From NCBI RefSeq assembly GCF_000719265.1, contig NZ_JOFL01000001.1, forward strand, positions 186,001 through 250,000: a DNA stretch of 64,000 nt. Direction: 5' to 3'. The notes under the pieces were generated by a model that was not told the origin of the DNA, ran no database searches, and saw only the letters and a list, made by a program, of their open reading frames with translations. This document shows, in pieces, positions 9,231-18,128 of this stretch (its first letter is position 1; every line of letters starts with the position of its first letter). The position numbers and the translations under genes are program-made. The DNA comes from Streptomyces roseoverticillatus. Lineage in GTDB: Bacteria; Actinomycetota; Actinomycetes; Streptomycetales; Streptomycetaceae.

Positions 9231-9236
9231 CCCCAC

Positions 9237-10673
9237 ATGATGCGACAGGCCCACAAACGCTCGAAGTTGAGGACCCGGGCGGTGGTCGCGGCCGCGGCGC
9301 TGCTGCTCGGCGGAGGCGGTACGGCGATCGTCGCCAACCACGCCTCGGCCGGGGCCGCCCGGGACGCCGGCGGAAGCGAGCGGCAGAACGTCTCACCGGC
9401 GGCGACGACCATCTCCTGCCCCGACGTCGGCGACCGGCTGCGGGACGTCCCCGCCGCCGCGCAGCCCGCCGTCTCCCGGGGGCTGTCCCAGCTCGACGCC
9501 CAGGTGGCCCAGGCCTACGGGCGGCTGACGGGCGCCGGTCACGACTCCGGCGGCCACGACTCCGGCGGCCACGGCGGGGCGGACGCGGGTGCCGGCGCGG
9601 TGCTCGGCGACCTCCAGCAGCAGCGCACCGAGACCATAGGCCGCATCGCCGGCTCCATGCGCGCCGCGGGGAACACCGGCTCCGCCACGGACGGGCTCAC
9701 CGGGCTGAGCCGCTGCACCACCAGCGAGGTCAGCACGGCAGCGGCCGACGACTCCTCCCGGCCCCTCAGCTCCCAGCTGGGCGACCGGGGCATGCCGGGC
9801 GGCCCGTCCCGCGCCGACTTCGCCGACATCAGGAACGCCCCCGTGAAGCGCACCCCCGCCGCCGGCCGGGCCGGCTCGACCGGCACGTTCACCACTGTTT
9901 GCGGACGCAATGAAAATGGGCACTTCAACCCCGACAACGTCATCGTGACGCCCGGGGTGCGCAACGGCGCACACCACATGCACGATTACGTGGGCAACAA
10001 ATCCACCGACGCCTTTTCCACCGACGCGAGCCTCGCCGCCGCAGACACGACCTGCACCAACGGGGACAAGTCGACGCACTACTGGCCCGTGCTGCGCGTC
10101 CTCAACGGAAAGGCCGCGCCGGACGCGAATGCGCCCGGCGGCGGGCACGACGGGAACATGGGAACCATCCTGCGGCCCGCGTCCGTGACCCTGCAGTTCC
10201 GCGGCAGCCCGGCGACGAAAGTGACCGCGATGCCGCGATTCCTCCGCATCATCACAGGAGACGCCAAAGCACTCACGAACGGGCTCGCCAACGCGAATGC
10301 CTCGTGGAGTTGCACCGGCTTCGAGAACCGGCAGCTGAAGGACAAATACCCGATCTGCCCGGACGGCTCGGACGTGGTCCGCACCTTCGCCTTCCAGAAC
10401 TGCTGGGACGGGCGCAGCACCGACAGCGCCAACCACCGCACCCACGTCGCCTTCGCCCGCGCGGACGGCTCCTGCCCGCGGGGCTTCCGGGCCGTGCCGC
10501 AGCTGGTGCAGCGCATCACCTACGACGTGCCCGCCGGCGTCCCGTTCGCCGTGGACAGCTTCCCCGAGCAGCTGCACAAGCCCGTCACCGACCACGGGGA
10601 CTTCATCAACGTGATGCAGGACGCCCTGATGGCGAAGGCGGTGTCCTGCATCAACTCCGGCCGGACCTGCTGA
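9237..10673 (+). CDS. Secreted DUF1996-domain protein
   Basis: The 478-residue protein has a signal peptide (about 1-42), a Gly/His/Ser-rich linker (HDSGGHDSGGHGG, about 102-114) and a C-terminal DUF1996 domain from about residue 220, with the MHDYVGN motif near 246. DUF1996 proteins are secreted in fungi and actinomycetes and have no agreed function. The N-terminal part (CPDVGDRLRDVP, then helical) is an extra module. It follows the DUF4142 gene in one operon and is followed by two strong hairpins. Confidence 0.85.
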   Translation: MMRQAHKRSKLRTRAVVAAAALLLGGGGTAIVANHASAGAARDAGGSERQNVSPAATTISCPDVGDRLRDVPAAAQPAVSRGLSQLDAQVAQAYGRLTGAGHDSGGHDSGGHGGADAGAGAVLGDLQQQRTETIGRIAGSMRAAGNTGSATDGLTGLSRCTTSEVSTAAADDSSRPLSSQLGDRGMPGGPSRADFADIRNAPVKRTPAAGRAGSTGTFTTVCGRNENGHFNPDNVIVTPGVRNGAHHMHDYVGNKSTDAFSTDASLAAADTTCTNGDKSTHYWPVLRVLNGKAAPDANAPGGGHDGNMGTILRPASVTLQFRGSPATKVTAMPRFLRIITGDAKALTNGLANANASWSCTGFENRQLKDKYPICPDGSDVVRTFAFQNCWDGRSTDSANHRTHVAFARADGSCPRGFRAVPQLVQRITYDVPAGVPFAVDSFPEQLHKPVTDHGDFINVMQDALMAKAVSCINSGRTC

Positions 10674-10685
10674 CACCCCCAGCCC

Positions 10686-10726
10686 CCGGCGCGGGTGCGC
10701 TCACCCCCCACTGCCACCCGCGCCGG
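10686..10726 (+). terminator. Perfect 12-bp stem-loop after the DUF1996 gene
   Basis: CCGGCGCGGGTG and CACCCGCGCCGG form a perfect 12-bp stem around a 17-nt loop, 12 bp after the stop codon. There is no U-tract, as is usual for streptomycete terminators. Confidence 0.6.
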
Positions 10727-10732
10727 GAAGGC

Positions 10733-10764
10733 GGCGGCCCCGAACTGCCGGATTCGGGGCCGCC
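10733..10764 (+). terminator. Second stem-loop terminator
   Basis: GGCGGCCCCGAA and TTCGGGGCCGCC form a perfect 12-bp stem with an 8-nt loop, six bases after the first hairpin. The two form a tandem terminator. Confidence 0.65.
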
Positions 10765-10844
10765 GTGTGCCGTTCCGGCGGATCAGTTGTGTCTCCGGTT
10801 GCGGTCGGCTGACCTTCCGCCGGACTCTCGCCGCTGCGGCTTCT

Positions 10845-10879
10845 CGCCGTTGCGGCGGGTCTTTTTTGCCGCAACGGCG
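10845..10879. terminator. Third stem-loop with T-rich loop, between convergent genes
   Basis: CGCCGTTGCGGC and GCCGCAACGGCG form a perfect 12-bp stem; the loop contains a T6 run. It lies 58 bp beyond the stop of the convergent PucR-type gene and probably terminates that transcript or blocks read-through from either side. Confidence 0.5.
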
Positions 10880-10937
10880 GCGCCGTCCGGCGCGGGGCAC
10901 GTCCGCACGTGCCCGTTCCACGGCGCCACGCCACGGC

Positions 10938-12083
10938 TCACAGGCCGTTGACCCGGGCCGCCCGGCCCGCCGCCCCGAGAGGGTGTACCGCGGCGCCGAG
11001 GGCCCGGGCGGAGCCGTGGGCCCGGGAGCGCAGCAGCCGGGCCCTGGCCATGAGCCGCCGGCTGCGGAGGGCGAGCTCCAGCTCGAAGCGGCTGTGCGGC
11101 TCGCGCATCGCGGGCCCGAAGAGCTTCTCGATCTGGCGGAGGCGGTAGCGGACCGTCTGCGGGTGCACGTTGAGCGTGCGGGCCGCCTCCGGGGCGCCGC
11201 CGCTCTCCAGCCAGGCCAGGAGCGTCACTTCCAGGCGCTCGCTCTGCCGCGGGGTGAGGTCGTCCAGCGGGCGCAGCCACCGCGCCGACAGGGCCCGCGC
11301 CAGGGACTCGTCCTGCAGCACGAGCAGGTCGGACAGGTGGTCGTCGACGAAGGTGATGCGTTCGGCCGGGCCGGTCACCGCTCCCGCGAGCCCCAGCAGC
11401 CGGCGCGCCCAGCGCAGCGACGCGGCGGCCTCCGCGACGGGCACGGAGTGGCCGACGGCGGCCGGGCGGCCGCCGAGCGCCGCGTCCAGGGCCGCCTCCA
11501 GGGCGGGGCGGGCGCGCGGCCCGGGGTCGGGGATCAGCAGGCACAGGTCGGCCTCGACCGTGCCGGGCAGGCCCTGGCCGAGCGCCGCCGCCAGCTGGGA
11601 GGTGAGCTGCGGGGAGGGCGGGGGCACGAGGTGGGGCGCGGGCACCGGCGCGTCCGCGGTGCCGGCGCCGGCGAGGACGACGGCCCGGACCCGGCGCGGC
11701 AGCGGCCAGGCCGCCTGGGCGGCGAGTTCGGCGAGCACGTCGGCGGGGATGCACCGGTCGTCGGCGAGGGCGGCGAAGAGGGCCTGGCGCGCCCGGGTGC
11801 CGGGCATGGGGGTGACGACGCGGGCCGGTTTTCGCCGCTGCTGCGGTATGCGGGGTTGCTGCGGGTCCGGCGCGGGCCGCAGCCCGAGGGTCAGCAGCAG
11901 CGCCTGCTCGACGGCGGCCTGTGTCGCTTCCGTGCCGATGCGCCGGGAGACCGCCGCGAACGCCGGTGTGCTGCGCTGCAGTTCCTCGACCACCTGGGCG
12001 GCGACCGCGGGGAGCTCCTTTCTCACCACCCGGGTCCACTCGCCGCGCGGTCGTGACCAGATGCGGTTAAGGATTTCGCACAT
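10938..12083 (-). CDS. PucR/CdaR-type helix-turn-helix regulator
   Basis: The 381-residue protein ends with a PucR C-terminal helix-turn-helix (HTH_30) at about 285-345 (LEVTLLAWLESGGAPEAART, then LNVHPQTVRYRLRQIEKLFG). Upstream is a GGDEF-like/RsbRD_N-type region of the streptomycete PucR family. A Pro/Gln-rich linker lies near 70-90. It is divergent from the ferric-reductase-like gene across 338 bp, making it a candidate regulator of that redox group. No TTA codon was noticed. The effector is unknown. Confidence 0.88.
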   Translation of the reverse strand: MCEILNRIWSRPRGEWTRVVRKELPAVAAQVVEELQRSTPAFAAVSRRIGTEATQAAVEQALLLTLGLRPAPDPQQPRIPQQRRKPARVVTPMPGTRARQALFAALADDRCIPADVLAELAAQAAWPLPRRVRAVVLAGAGTADAPVPAPHLVPPPSPQLTSQLAAALGQGLPGTVEADLCLLIPDPGPRARPALEAALDAALGGRPAAVGHSVPVAEAAASLRWARRLLGLAGAVTGPAERITFVDDHLSDLLVLQDESLARALSARWLRPLDDLTPRQSERLEVTLLAWLESGGAPEAARTLNVHPQTVRYRLRQIEKLFGPAMREPHSRFELELALRSRRLMARARLLRSRAHGSARALGAAVHPLGAAGRAARVNGL

Positions 12084-12421
12084 CGTCTACCTCCGGACTT
12101 CCGTACCGGGCGCGAGGGACGGGAAGCCGTGCATTGCGGTCCGGGCCCTCTCGCCTGAGTGGGCATCATCAGCAGTCGGCGGCCGCCGGGGGGACAGCCG
12201 TACGGGAATTTGTCACAGCGCGATAAACCTTATGAAGATCCTGCGGAGATGGACGATGCTTCTGCACATTCGGCCGCCGGACCTCCGGTGGCCGGCCGGT
12301 CACACCGCGTGAATTCAACAAGGGCCCTCCCGGCGGACAACGCCGATGCGAGGGATTTCCGGATTTCTCAGGAACACGGGCGGTTGCCGGAAGCACCGGC
12401 GGCCACCTGTCGGAGACCCGC
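12084..12421. other. Divergent promoter region between the PucR-type and redox genes
   Basis: No gene is supported. The middle part is relatively A/T-rich (GGGAATTTGTCACAGCGCGA, then TAAACCTTATGAAGATC, near 12203-12240), as expected for promoters on both strands. I could not define -35/-10 boxes with confidence. Confidence 0.35.
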
Positions 12422-13198
12422 ATGCACATGTCGCGAATGCAAACCATCCCGCCGCCGCCCCGACCGCGGCCACGGCCGCGCCCACGGGCCCGGCCCCGCG
12501 GCCGGTCCCGCCCCGCCGCCGGGAGCCGGGCCGGCAGGGCGCGGGGCCGGCCGCAGATGCGGCCCTCGGCCCGCCCGGCCCTGCCCGCGGCGATCCTGCT
12601 GCTCCTCGCCGTCGCCGCACAGGCCGGCGTGGCCGAACGGACGCAGGAGTTCCTCGACTTCGGCGCGGGAGTGCTCGCGCTCGTCTCGCTCACCTCCACG
12701 GTGCTGTGGGGTCTGGCGGCGACCGACCGGCGCCTGCTGGGCTCGGCCCACCGCCTCCTCGCCCAGGGCGTGCACCGCGGACTGGCCGTGGCCGGGCTCG
12801 GCTTTCTCGCCCTGCACATCTGGGTCAAGGTTGCCGAGGACCGTACCAGCCCGGCGGCCGCGGCCGTTCCGTTCGCCGACAACGGGCAGCCGTTCCTGAT
12901 CGGCCTGGGCACGATGGCGGGTTACCTCTTCGTCGCGGTGGCCGTCAGCGGTGCCTTCCGCAGCGCGTTCAGCAGCGTCGGCGGCTCGCGCCGGTGGCGG
13001 GCTCTGCACATGGCGGCCTACCCGGCCTGGGGCGCGGCCCTGGTGCACGGCCTGCACGCGGGCCGGCCGGCGGCCGGCTGGGCCACCGCGGCGTACGCGC
13101 TGTGCCTGGCAGGAGTGGCCGCCGCCCTGACCCTGCGCCTGCGCGCACGGCTGCGCGAGGAGCGCGCGGAGCGCACCGGCGCCGGGGGGCAGTCATGA
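12422..13198 (+). CDS. Ferric-reductase-like transmembrane b-haem protein
   Basis: The 258-residue protein has an unusual Pro/Arg-rich cytoplasmic N-terminus (about 10-45) followed by about six membrane helices. His118 and His132 sit in one helix and His196 and His209 in another; the 13-14-residue spacing is that of bis-haem ferric-reductase/NOX-type domains. It should pass electrons across the membrane from a cytoplasmic donor. The next gene, a flavin/Fe-S protein, overlaps by ATGA and is the obvious partner. It is divergent from the PucR-type regulator. Confidence 0.78.
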   Translation: MHMSRMQTIPPPPRPRPRPRPRARPRGRSRPAAGSRAGRARGRPQMRPSARPALPAAILLLLAVAAQAGVAERTQEFLDFGAGVLALVSLTSTVLWGLAATDRRLLGSAHRLLAQGVHRGLAVAGLGFLALHIWVKVAEDRTSPAAAAVPFADNGQPFLIGLGTMAGYLFVAVAVSGAFRSAFSSVGGSRRWRALHMAAYPAWGAALVHGLHAGRPAAGWATAAYALCLAGVAAALTLRLRARLREERAERTGAGGQS

Positions 13199-14709
13199 AC
13201 CGGACCGCACCCGGGCCCGTGCCCTCCCTGGCCACCGTCGGACCGCCGCGGCTGCTGGCGGGGCTGGACGAGACGGCGTGGATGGACCGCGAGGCCCACC
13301 TGGCCGCGCACGGCCCCGCCCCCGGCCCGGACGTGGACGAACTCGCCGCGCTCGCCGAGGACATCGGGCTGCGCGGCCGGGGCGGCGCGGGCTTCCTGTT
13401 CGCCCGCAAGCTGCGCGCCGTCGCCGCGGCGCAGCGCCGCAAGGGCTCCTCCGCGTCCGTCGTCGTCAACGGCAGCGAGGGCGAGCCCGGCTGCCTCAAG
13501 GACACGGCCTTGCTGCTCTACGCGCCCCACCTGGTCCTTGACGGCGCGCTCATGGCGGCGCGGGCCCTCGGCGCCGACCGCGTGGCCGTCGGCGTGACCC
13601 GGCCCGACGTCGAGCGGTCGGTGCGGCGCGCCCTCGCCGAGCGCGGGCCGGAGCCCGGGCCGCAGGCCGACGTGACCCTGCTGCCCGAGCGCTTCGTCAC
13701 CGGCGAGAGCTCCGCGCTCGTCCGCGGCATCGAGGGCGGCCCGGCCCTGCCGTCCGGGCGCAGGGTCCGCACGAGCGAGAGCGGACTCGGCGGCGCCCCC
13801 ACCCTGCTCTCCAACACCGAGACGTTCGCCCAGCTCGCCGCCGCGGCGCGGCTCGGGGCCACGGGCTACGGAGCCTGCGGGCTGCCCACCGAGCCCGGCA
13901 CCGTGATGCTGACGGTGGCCGGCACCCACGTCGTGGAGACGCCGACCGGCGTGCCCCTGACGTACATCCTCGACCTGTGCGGGACCGCACCGGGCCAGGG
14001 TGTGCTGGTCGGCGGCTACCACGGCAGCTGGCTGCCGCCCGAGGCGGCCCGCGCGGCCACGGTCTCCCGCGACTCGCTCGCCGCGGCCGGCGGCGTCCTC
14101 GGGGCCGGCGCGGTGCTGCCGCTGCCCGAGACGACCTGCCCCGTGGGCGAGGTCGTGCGGATGGCCCGGTGGCTGGCGGCGCAGTCGGCCGGGCAGTGCG
14201 GGCCGTGCGCCCTCGGCCTGCCCTCCCTGGCGGACGCGCTCGCCGAGGCGGCGGACGGCGGCGGGCAGCGTGCCCTGGACGCCGCGCGCGCCCGGATGTC
14301 GGCGGTGGAGCAGCGCGGCGCGTGCGGGCACCCCGACGGCAGCGCCCGCTTCGTGGCGTCCGCCCTCGCGGTCTTCGCCGACGAGTTCGCGGCCCACGCC
14401 CTCGGGCACGGCTGCGCCCGCCCGGTGCTCGGCGCCCTGCCGCTGCCCGAGGGGGAGCTGCACACCGCCGTGTCCGGGGCCCGTACGGACTCCTCCGCGC
14501 AGGCCCCGGCCGAACAGCTGCTGGTGGACTGGACGCTGTGCCGGGGGCACGGCCTGTGCGCGGACCTGCTCCCCGGGCTGCTGCGGCTCGGCGCGGACGG
14601 CTATCCCGAACGGGCCGTGATGCCCCTGCCCGCACGGATGCGCGGACGGGCCCTGCGAGCGGTGCGGCGCTGTCCCGCCCTCGCCCTGCGCATCGCGGCC
14701 GCCGGCTGA
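13195..14709 (+). CDS. NuoF-like flavoprotein fused to a C-terminal ferredoxin
   Basis: The 504-residue protein has the NuoF NADH/FMN-binding motif RGRGGAGFLFARKL (about 60-73), an NGSEGEPGCLKD segment (about 92) and the 51-kDa Fe-S region. Where the canonical motif is SCGxCxPC this protein reads SAGQCGPC (Cys335, Cys338), so the first cluster ligand is Ala; a later Cys is in GACGHP. The C-terminal 62 residues form a small ferredoxin (Cys449, Cys455, Cys493 followed by Pro), probably [3Fe-4S] or [4Fe-4S]. It is translationally coupled to the b-haem membrane protein. I infer NAD(P)H-to-membrane electron transfer. Confidence 0.82.
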   Translation: MNRTAPGPVPSLATVGPPRLLAGLDETAWMDREAHLAAHGPAPGPDVDELAALAEDIGLRGRGGAGFLFARKLRAVAAAQRRKGSSASVVVNGSEGEPGCLKDTALLLYAPHLVLDGALMAARALGADRVAVGVTRPDVERSVRRALAERGPEPGPQADVTLLPERFVTGESSALVRGIEGGPALPSGRRVRTSESGLGGAPTLLSNTETFAQLAAAARLGATGYGACGLPTEPGTVMLTVAGTHVVETPTGVPLTYILDLCGTAPGQGVLVGGYHGSWLPPEAARAATVSRDSLAAAGGVLGAGAVLPLPETTCPVGEVVRMARWLAAQSAGQCGPCALGLPSLADALAEAADGGGQRALDAARARMSAVEQRGACGHPDGSARFVASALAVFADEFAAHALGHGCARPVLGALPLPEGELHTAVSGARTDSSAQAPAEQLLVDWTLCRGHGLCADLLPGLLRLGADGYPERAVMPLPARMRGRALRAVRRCPALALRIAAAG

Positions 14710-14833
14710 ACACCTCGTGCCGCTTTCTGTCACCGGATGACAAGTTTCCGGCCCCGCTGAGCGTACGGCGGGCCGGCCCCGTATCTCCCCTGCAACGGCG
14801 GACCACCGCCGGCACACGAGCAAAGGACGATTC

Positions 14834-15811
14834 ATGAACAAGCTGCGTCACGCCTCCCTCGCGGGAACGGCGATCACGGTCATGGTGCTCACGGCGGCCT
14901 GCGGCGGCAGCGGCTCGTCGGCGAAGGACGACTACGGCAAGGCCCCGGCCGGGAGCTCCTCGAAGATCGGCGAGGGGTACGGGGCGGGCCCGGCCGGCTC
15001 CTACGGCTCCGGCGGCTCCTCGCAAACACAGGCCAAGAACGCCCCGGCCAAGGAGATGACGGTGCGTGAGGCCCCGGGGATCGGCTCCGTCGTCGCGGAC
15101 AGCGCCGGCATGACCCTCTACCGCTTCGACAAGGACACGGCCCAGCCGCCCGCTTCCATGTGCGACGGCGACTGCGCGAAGGCCTGGCCGCCCGTGCCCG
15201 CCGGCGACGCGACCGCCGCGTCCGGGATCGGGGCGGCGGTCGGGGAGGTGCAGCGCACCGACGGCACGAAGCAGCTCACCCTCGCGGGGTGGCCCGTCTA
15301 CCGCTACGCCAAGGACACCGCGCCCGGCGACACCAAGGGGCAGGGCGTCGGCGGCACGTGGAGCGCCTTCGCTCCCGACGGCAAGAAGGCCGGCGGCGGC
15401 AAACAGGACGGATCACAGGGCGGGAAGCCGGACGCGCAGGCCCCCGCCGGCGTCTCGGTGGCGGACAACCCCGCCCTCGGCAAGATCGTCGTCGACGGTA
15501 AGGGCCGTACGCTCTACCGGTTCAACAAGGACAGCGCCTGGCCCATGAAGTTCGCCTGCACCGGCACCTGCCTGGACACGTGGAAGCCGGCGGAGCCCGT
15601 CGAGAAGAGCGCCGTGCGCGGGGTGCCCGACAAGCTGATCGGCACGGTCACGCGGCCGGACGGCACGAAGCAGCTGGCGGTCGACTGCTGGCCGGTGTAC
15701 TGGTTCACGGGCGACAAGAAGCCCGGCGACACCGCGGGGCAGGGCAAGCAGGGGCTGTGGTTCGCCGTGAACGACCAGGGCAAGAAGGTCACCTCGGCAC
15801 CGCAGGGCTGA
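14834..15811 (+). CDS. Lipoprotein with two YxFxxD-type repeat pairs (SCO0930-like)
   Basis: A lipobox (LTAAC) ends the signal peptide at about residue 22, followed by a Gly/Ser-rich linker. Two copies of the secreted-repeat module follow (about 75-185 and 205-320), each with a LYRFDKD or LYRFNKD motif, a conserved Cys pair and a WPVY motif. This is the COG4315/PF03640 family, function unknown. A 124-bp gap separates it from the NuoF-like gene, so it may have its own promoter. As a surface lipoprotein beside a transmembrane electron-transfer pair, it could be the outer partner; this is inference. Confidence 0.85.
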   Translation: MNKLRHASLAGTAITVMVLTAACGGSGSSAKDDYGKAPAGSSSKIGEGYGAGPAGSYGSGGSSQTQAKNAPAKEMTVREAPGIGSVVADSAGMTLYRFDKDTAQPPASMCDGDCAKAWPPVPAGDATAASGIGAAVGEVQRTDGTKQLTLAGWPVYRYAKDTAPGDTKGQGVGGTWSAFAPDGKKAGGGKQDGSQGGKPDAQAPAGVSVADNPALGKIVVDGKGRTLYRFNKDSAWPMKFACTGTCLDTWKPAEPVEKSAVRGVPDKLIGTVTRPDGTKQLAVDCWPVYWFTGDKKPGDTAGQGKQGLWFAVNDQGKKVTSAPQG

Positions 15812-15947
15812 CGCGGGGCGTCCCCGGGGCGGCGGACACGTGTGTGCTCCTTACGGGTGCGCCGCCGGGGAGGTCACGCCCGTGCCCCGCTCCGCGCGCA
15901 GGACGCTCTCTCCGTAACCCGCCCCACGCACATCCCCGGAGGAAGAG

Positions 15948-16304
15948 ATGATCGCGTCCCGCGTCCGTGCGTCCCTCGTTCTTGCAGCCGCGGCGGCCCT
16001 GTGCCTGCCCTGCGCCCCGCCGGCCTCCGCCGCCGCGGCCCCCGCGTGCCCGGGAGGGTCGGTCTGCTTCTACAGCGCCGAGAACTTCGGCGGAAAGGCC
16101 TGGGAGTGGACCGCCAACAGCGGCTACCGCGACCTGCCGCCGGTGCTCCACGACCACGTCGGCTCGTTCGTCGCCTCCACCGACGCCTGCTTCAAGGGCT
16201 ACGAGCCCAGTGAGAAGCGCGTGACGCACAACGGCGACTGGCGTTCCACCTACCTCAGGGACTTCGGAGGCAGGATGGACGGGGTCGGCCCGGGCAGGTG
16301 CTGA
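15948..16304 (+). CDS. Secreted peptidase-inhibitor family I36 protein
   Basis: The 118-residue protein has a Sec signal (about 1-34, ending ASAAAA) and a compact Cys-containing domain with the GSVCFYSAENFGG motif. This fits family I36 (Streptomyces metalloproteinase-inhibitor-like, beta/gamma-crystallin-type fold). It probably acts outside the cell on a metallopeptidase. GGAGG precedes the ATG. Length is normal for the family. Confidence 0.82.
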   Translation: MIASRVRASLVLAAAAALCLPCAPPASAAAAPACPGGSVCFYSAENFGGKAWEWTANSGYRDLPPVLHDHVGSFVASTDACFKGYEPSEKRVTHNGDWRSTYLRDFGGRMDGVGPGRC

Positions 16305-16378
16305 GCACTGCCGGCGCCCCGGCCACGCGCGCACTGACGTAGCGCCACGCCGCACGACGGACCGCGCGTCCCCCCGGA

Positions 16379-17464
16379 TCACGCGGTCCGTACGGCCGCC
16401 TCCCGGGCCAGGCCGCGCAGCGCCGTGCGCGCGGCGGGCGGGAAGGCGTCGTGGTCGAGGGCCTGTTCGGCCTGGGCGCAGCGGGACTGGATGAGCTGCT
16501 CGACGGTCGCGTGGGCGCCGGTCTCGGCGAGCAGGCGGCGGATGCGGTCGGCGCCCCGCTCGTCCAGGTCGGGGTTGCCGAGCAGGGTGTGCAGGACCCG
16601 CCGCTGAGCGCGGTCGGCGCGTTCGAGGGCCAGGGCGACGAGGGTGGTGTGCTTGCCGTCCCTGAGGTCGTCCAGGCGGGACTTGCCGGTGACGGCCGGG
16701 TCGCCGAAGACGCCGAGGAGGTCGTCGCGGAGCTGGAAGGCGTCGCCCAGCGGCAGGGCGTAGTCGCTGAGCAGGGCGCGGAAGGCCGGGCCGGCGCCGG
16801 CGAGGGCGGCGCCGATGTGCAGAGGGCGCTCCACCGTGTACTTGGCGGTCTTGCAGCGGGCGATCGCGAGCGCGTAGGAGGTGCTCGCCGTGGGCCGGCC
16901 GGTGGCCAGCAGGTCGAGGCACTGGCCGTACATCACCTCGGTGCGCATCGCGTCGATCAGCGGAAGGAGGTGCGCGAGGCGGCCGGGGCGCAGCCCGGCG
17001 GTGTGCAGGAGCTCGTCGGACCAGACGAGGGCGACGTCGCCGATGAGGACGGCGGCGCTGCGGCCCAGCCGGTCGGCGCAGGCGCTGCTGCGGCCGGTGC
17101 GGTGGCGGTCGGCGAAGGCCCGGTGGACGGTGGGCCGCCCGCGGCGGGTGTCCGAGTCGTCCATGAGGTCGTCGTGGATGAGGGCGAACGCGTGGAACAT
17201 CTCCAGCGAGGCCGCCACTCTCACGGTGGGGGCGGGGATGCCGTGGCCGCCCGCCGCGTGCCAGCCGATGACGCACAGCAGGGGCCGCAGGCGTTTGCCG
17301 CCGGAGAAGAGGAAGTTCCGGAGGAACGCCGTGACCACCGCCGGATGGCTGTCCGCGGCGGCCTCGCGGGCCTTCTCCTCCAGGAATGCGGACAGCACGA
17401 CATCGACCCGGCCCCGTATGGCGGGCAGGTCCAAGGGCGTGGTCGCGAGATCAGGGGTCGACAT
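16379..17464 (-). CDS. Polyprenyl (probably geranylgeranyl) diphosphate synthase
   Basis: The 361-residue protein has FLFSGGKRLRPLL (about 51-63), the first Asp-rich motif DDLMD (98-102) and the second as LRDDLLGVFGD. The latter ends in Gly rather than the canonical Asp, a form I recall from streptomycete GGPP synthases. It condenses isopentenyl diphosphate with allylic diphosphates in the cytoplasm. No cyclase, phytoene synthase or other terpene gene is adjacent, so it is an orphan synthase here. Chain length cannot be fixed from sequence alone. Confidence 0.88.
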   Translation of the reverse strand: MSTPDLATTPLDLPAIRGRVDVVLSAFLEEKAREAAADSHPAVVTAFLRNFLFSGGKRLRPLLCVIGWHAAGGHGIPAPTVRVAASLEMFHAFALIHDDLMDDSDTRRGRPTVHRAFADRHRTGRSSACADRLGRSAAVLIGDVALVWSDELLHTAGLRPGRLAHLLPLIDAMRTEVMYGQCLDLLATGRPTASTSYALAIARCKTAKYTVERPLHIGAALAGAGPAFRALLSDYALPLGDAFQLRDDLLGVFGDPAVTGKSRLDDLRDGKHTTLVALALERADRAQRRVLHTLLGNPDLDERGADRIRRLLAETGAHATVEQLIQSRCAQAEQALDHDAFPPAARTALRGLAREAAVRTA

Positions 17465-17630
17465 GAGGCGGTTCCCTCCAGTGTCGCGTCCCGTCGCGAA
17501 TATACCGCCGGGCGGGTCCCGTTCATCAGCAGCGCTCGGGGAGCGAACGGAGCACCGCGCGCCGTCGTACCTACGGGGAGACCCCGGGGGCGCCCCCGGG
17601 GCCGCCTGTGGTGCCTGCCGTGCCGTGGTG

Positions 17631-18128
17631 TCAGGTCCGCGCGGGCACGCTGGAGCCGACGGGGCGCAGGACGCCCTGCAGGTGGACCAGGCCGGCGCCG
17701 GGCTCGCCCGGCTCCGCGTGCTCGACGGCGGCCACGACCAGGTGGTGGTCGCCGACGCGGATCACCTCGCGGCGCGAACAGACGAGCCGCGCCCGGCAGC
17801 CCTCCAGGAGCGGTACGTGGTGGGGGCCTCCGGTCCAGCGCGTTGGCGGCGCGAACCGGTCGGTTCCCCGGGCGGCGAATCGTTCCGCCAGATCGGTCTG
17901 GCCGGCCCCCAGGACGTGGATGCCGTACCAGCGCGCGTCCTTGACGCGCGCCCAGGTGGACGAGGAGTCGGCGAGCGCGAAGGAGACCAGGGCGGGTTCG
18001 GCGCTGAGCGAGGTGAAGGAGGTGATGGTCACCCCGGCCGGACCGGCCGGGGTGGGCGCCGTGAGGACCGCCACGCCCGACGCGTGGGCCCGGAGCACCG
18101 AGCGCAGGGTGGCCGCGTCGACGGTCAC
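17631..18128 (-). CDS. Flavin reductase (FMN-binding split-barrel) domain protein
   Basis: GTG at 18128 overlaps the stop of the upstream dehydrogenase gene (GTGA), giving a 165-residue protein. It has the flavin-reductase pattern: HASGVAVLTAP near the N-terminus, GVTITSFTSLSAEPALVSFAL, then HVLGAGQTDLAERFA. It likely reduces FMN/FAD with NAD(P)H for a partner monooxygenase; no monooxygenase is adjacent. Translational coupling implies function with the 2-hydroxyacid dehydrogenase. Confidence 0.85.
   Translation of the reverse strand: MTVDAATLRSVLRAHASGVAVLTAPTPAGPAGVTITSFTSLSAEPALVSFALADSSSTWARVKDARWYGIHVLGAGQTDLAERFAARGTDRFAPPTRWTGGPHHVPLLEGCRARLVCSRREVIRVGDHHLVVAAVEHAEPGEPGAGLVHLQGVLRPVGSSVPART

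Noticed and set aside
16379..17464. Carotenoid or other terpene cluster around the prenyl diphosphate synthase
   Set aside because: None of the neighbours is a cyclase, phytoene synthase or desaturase.
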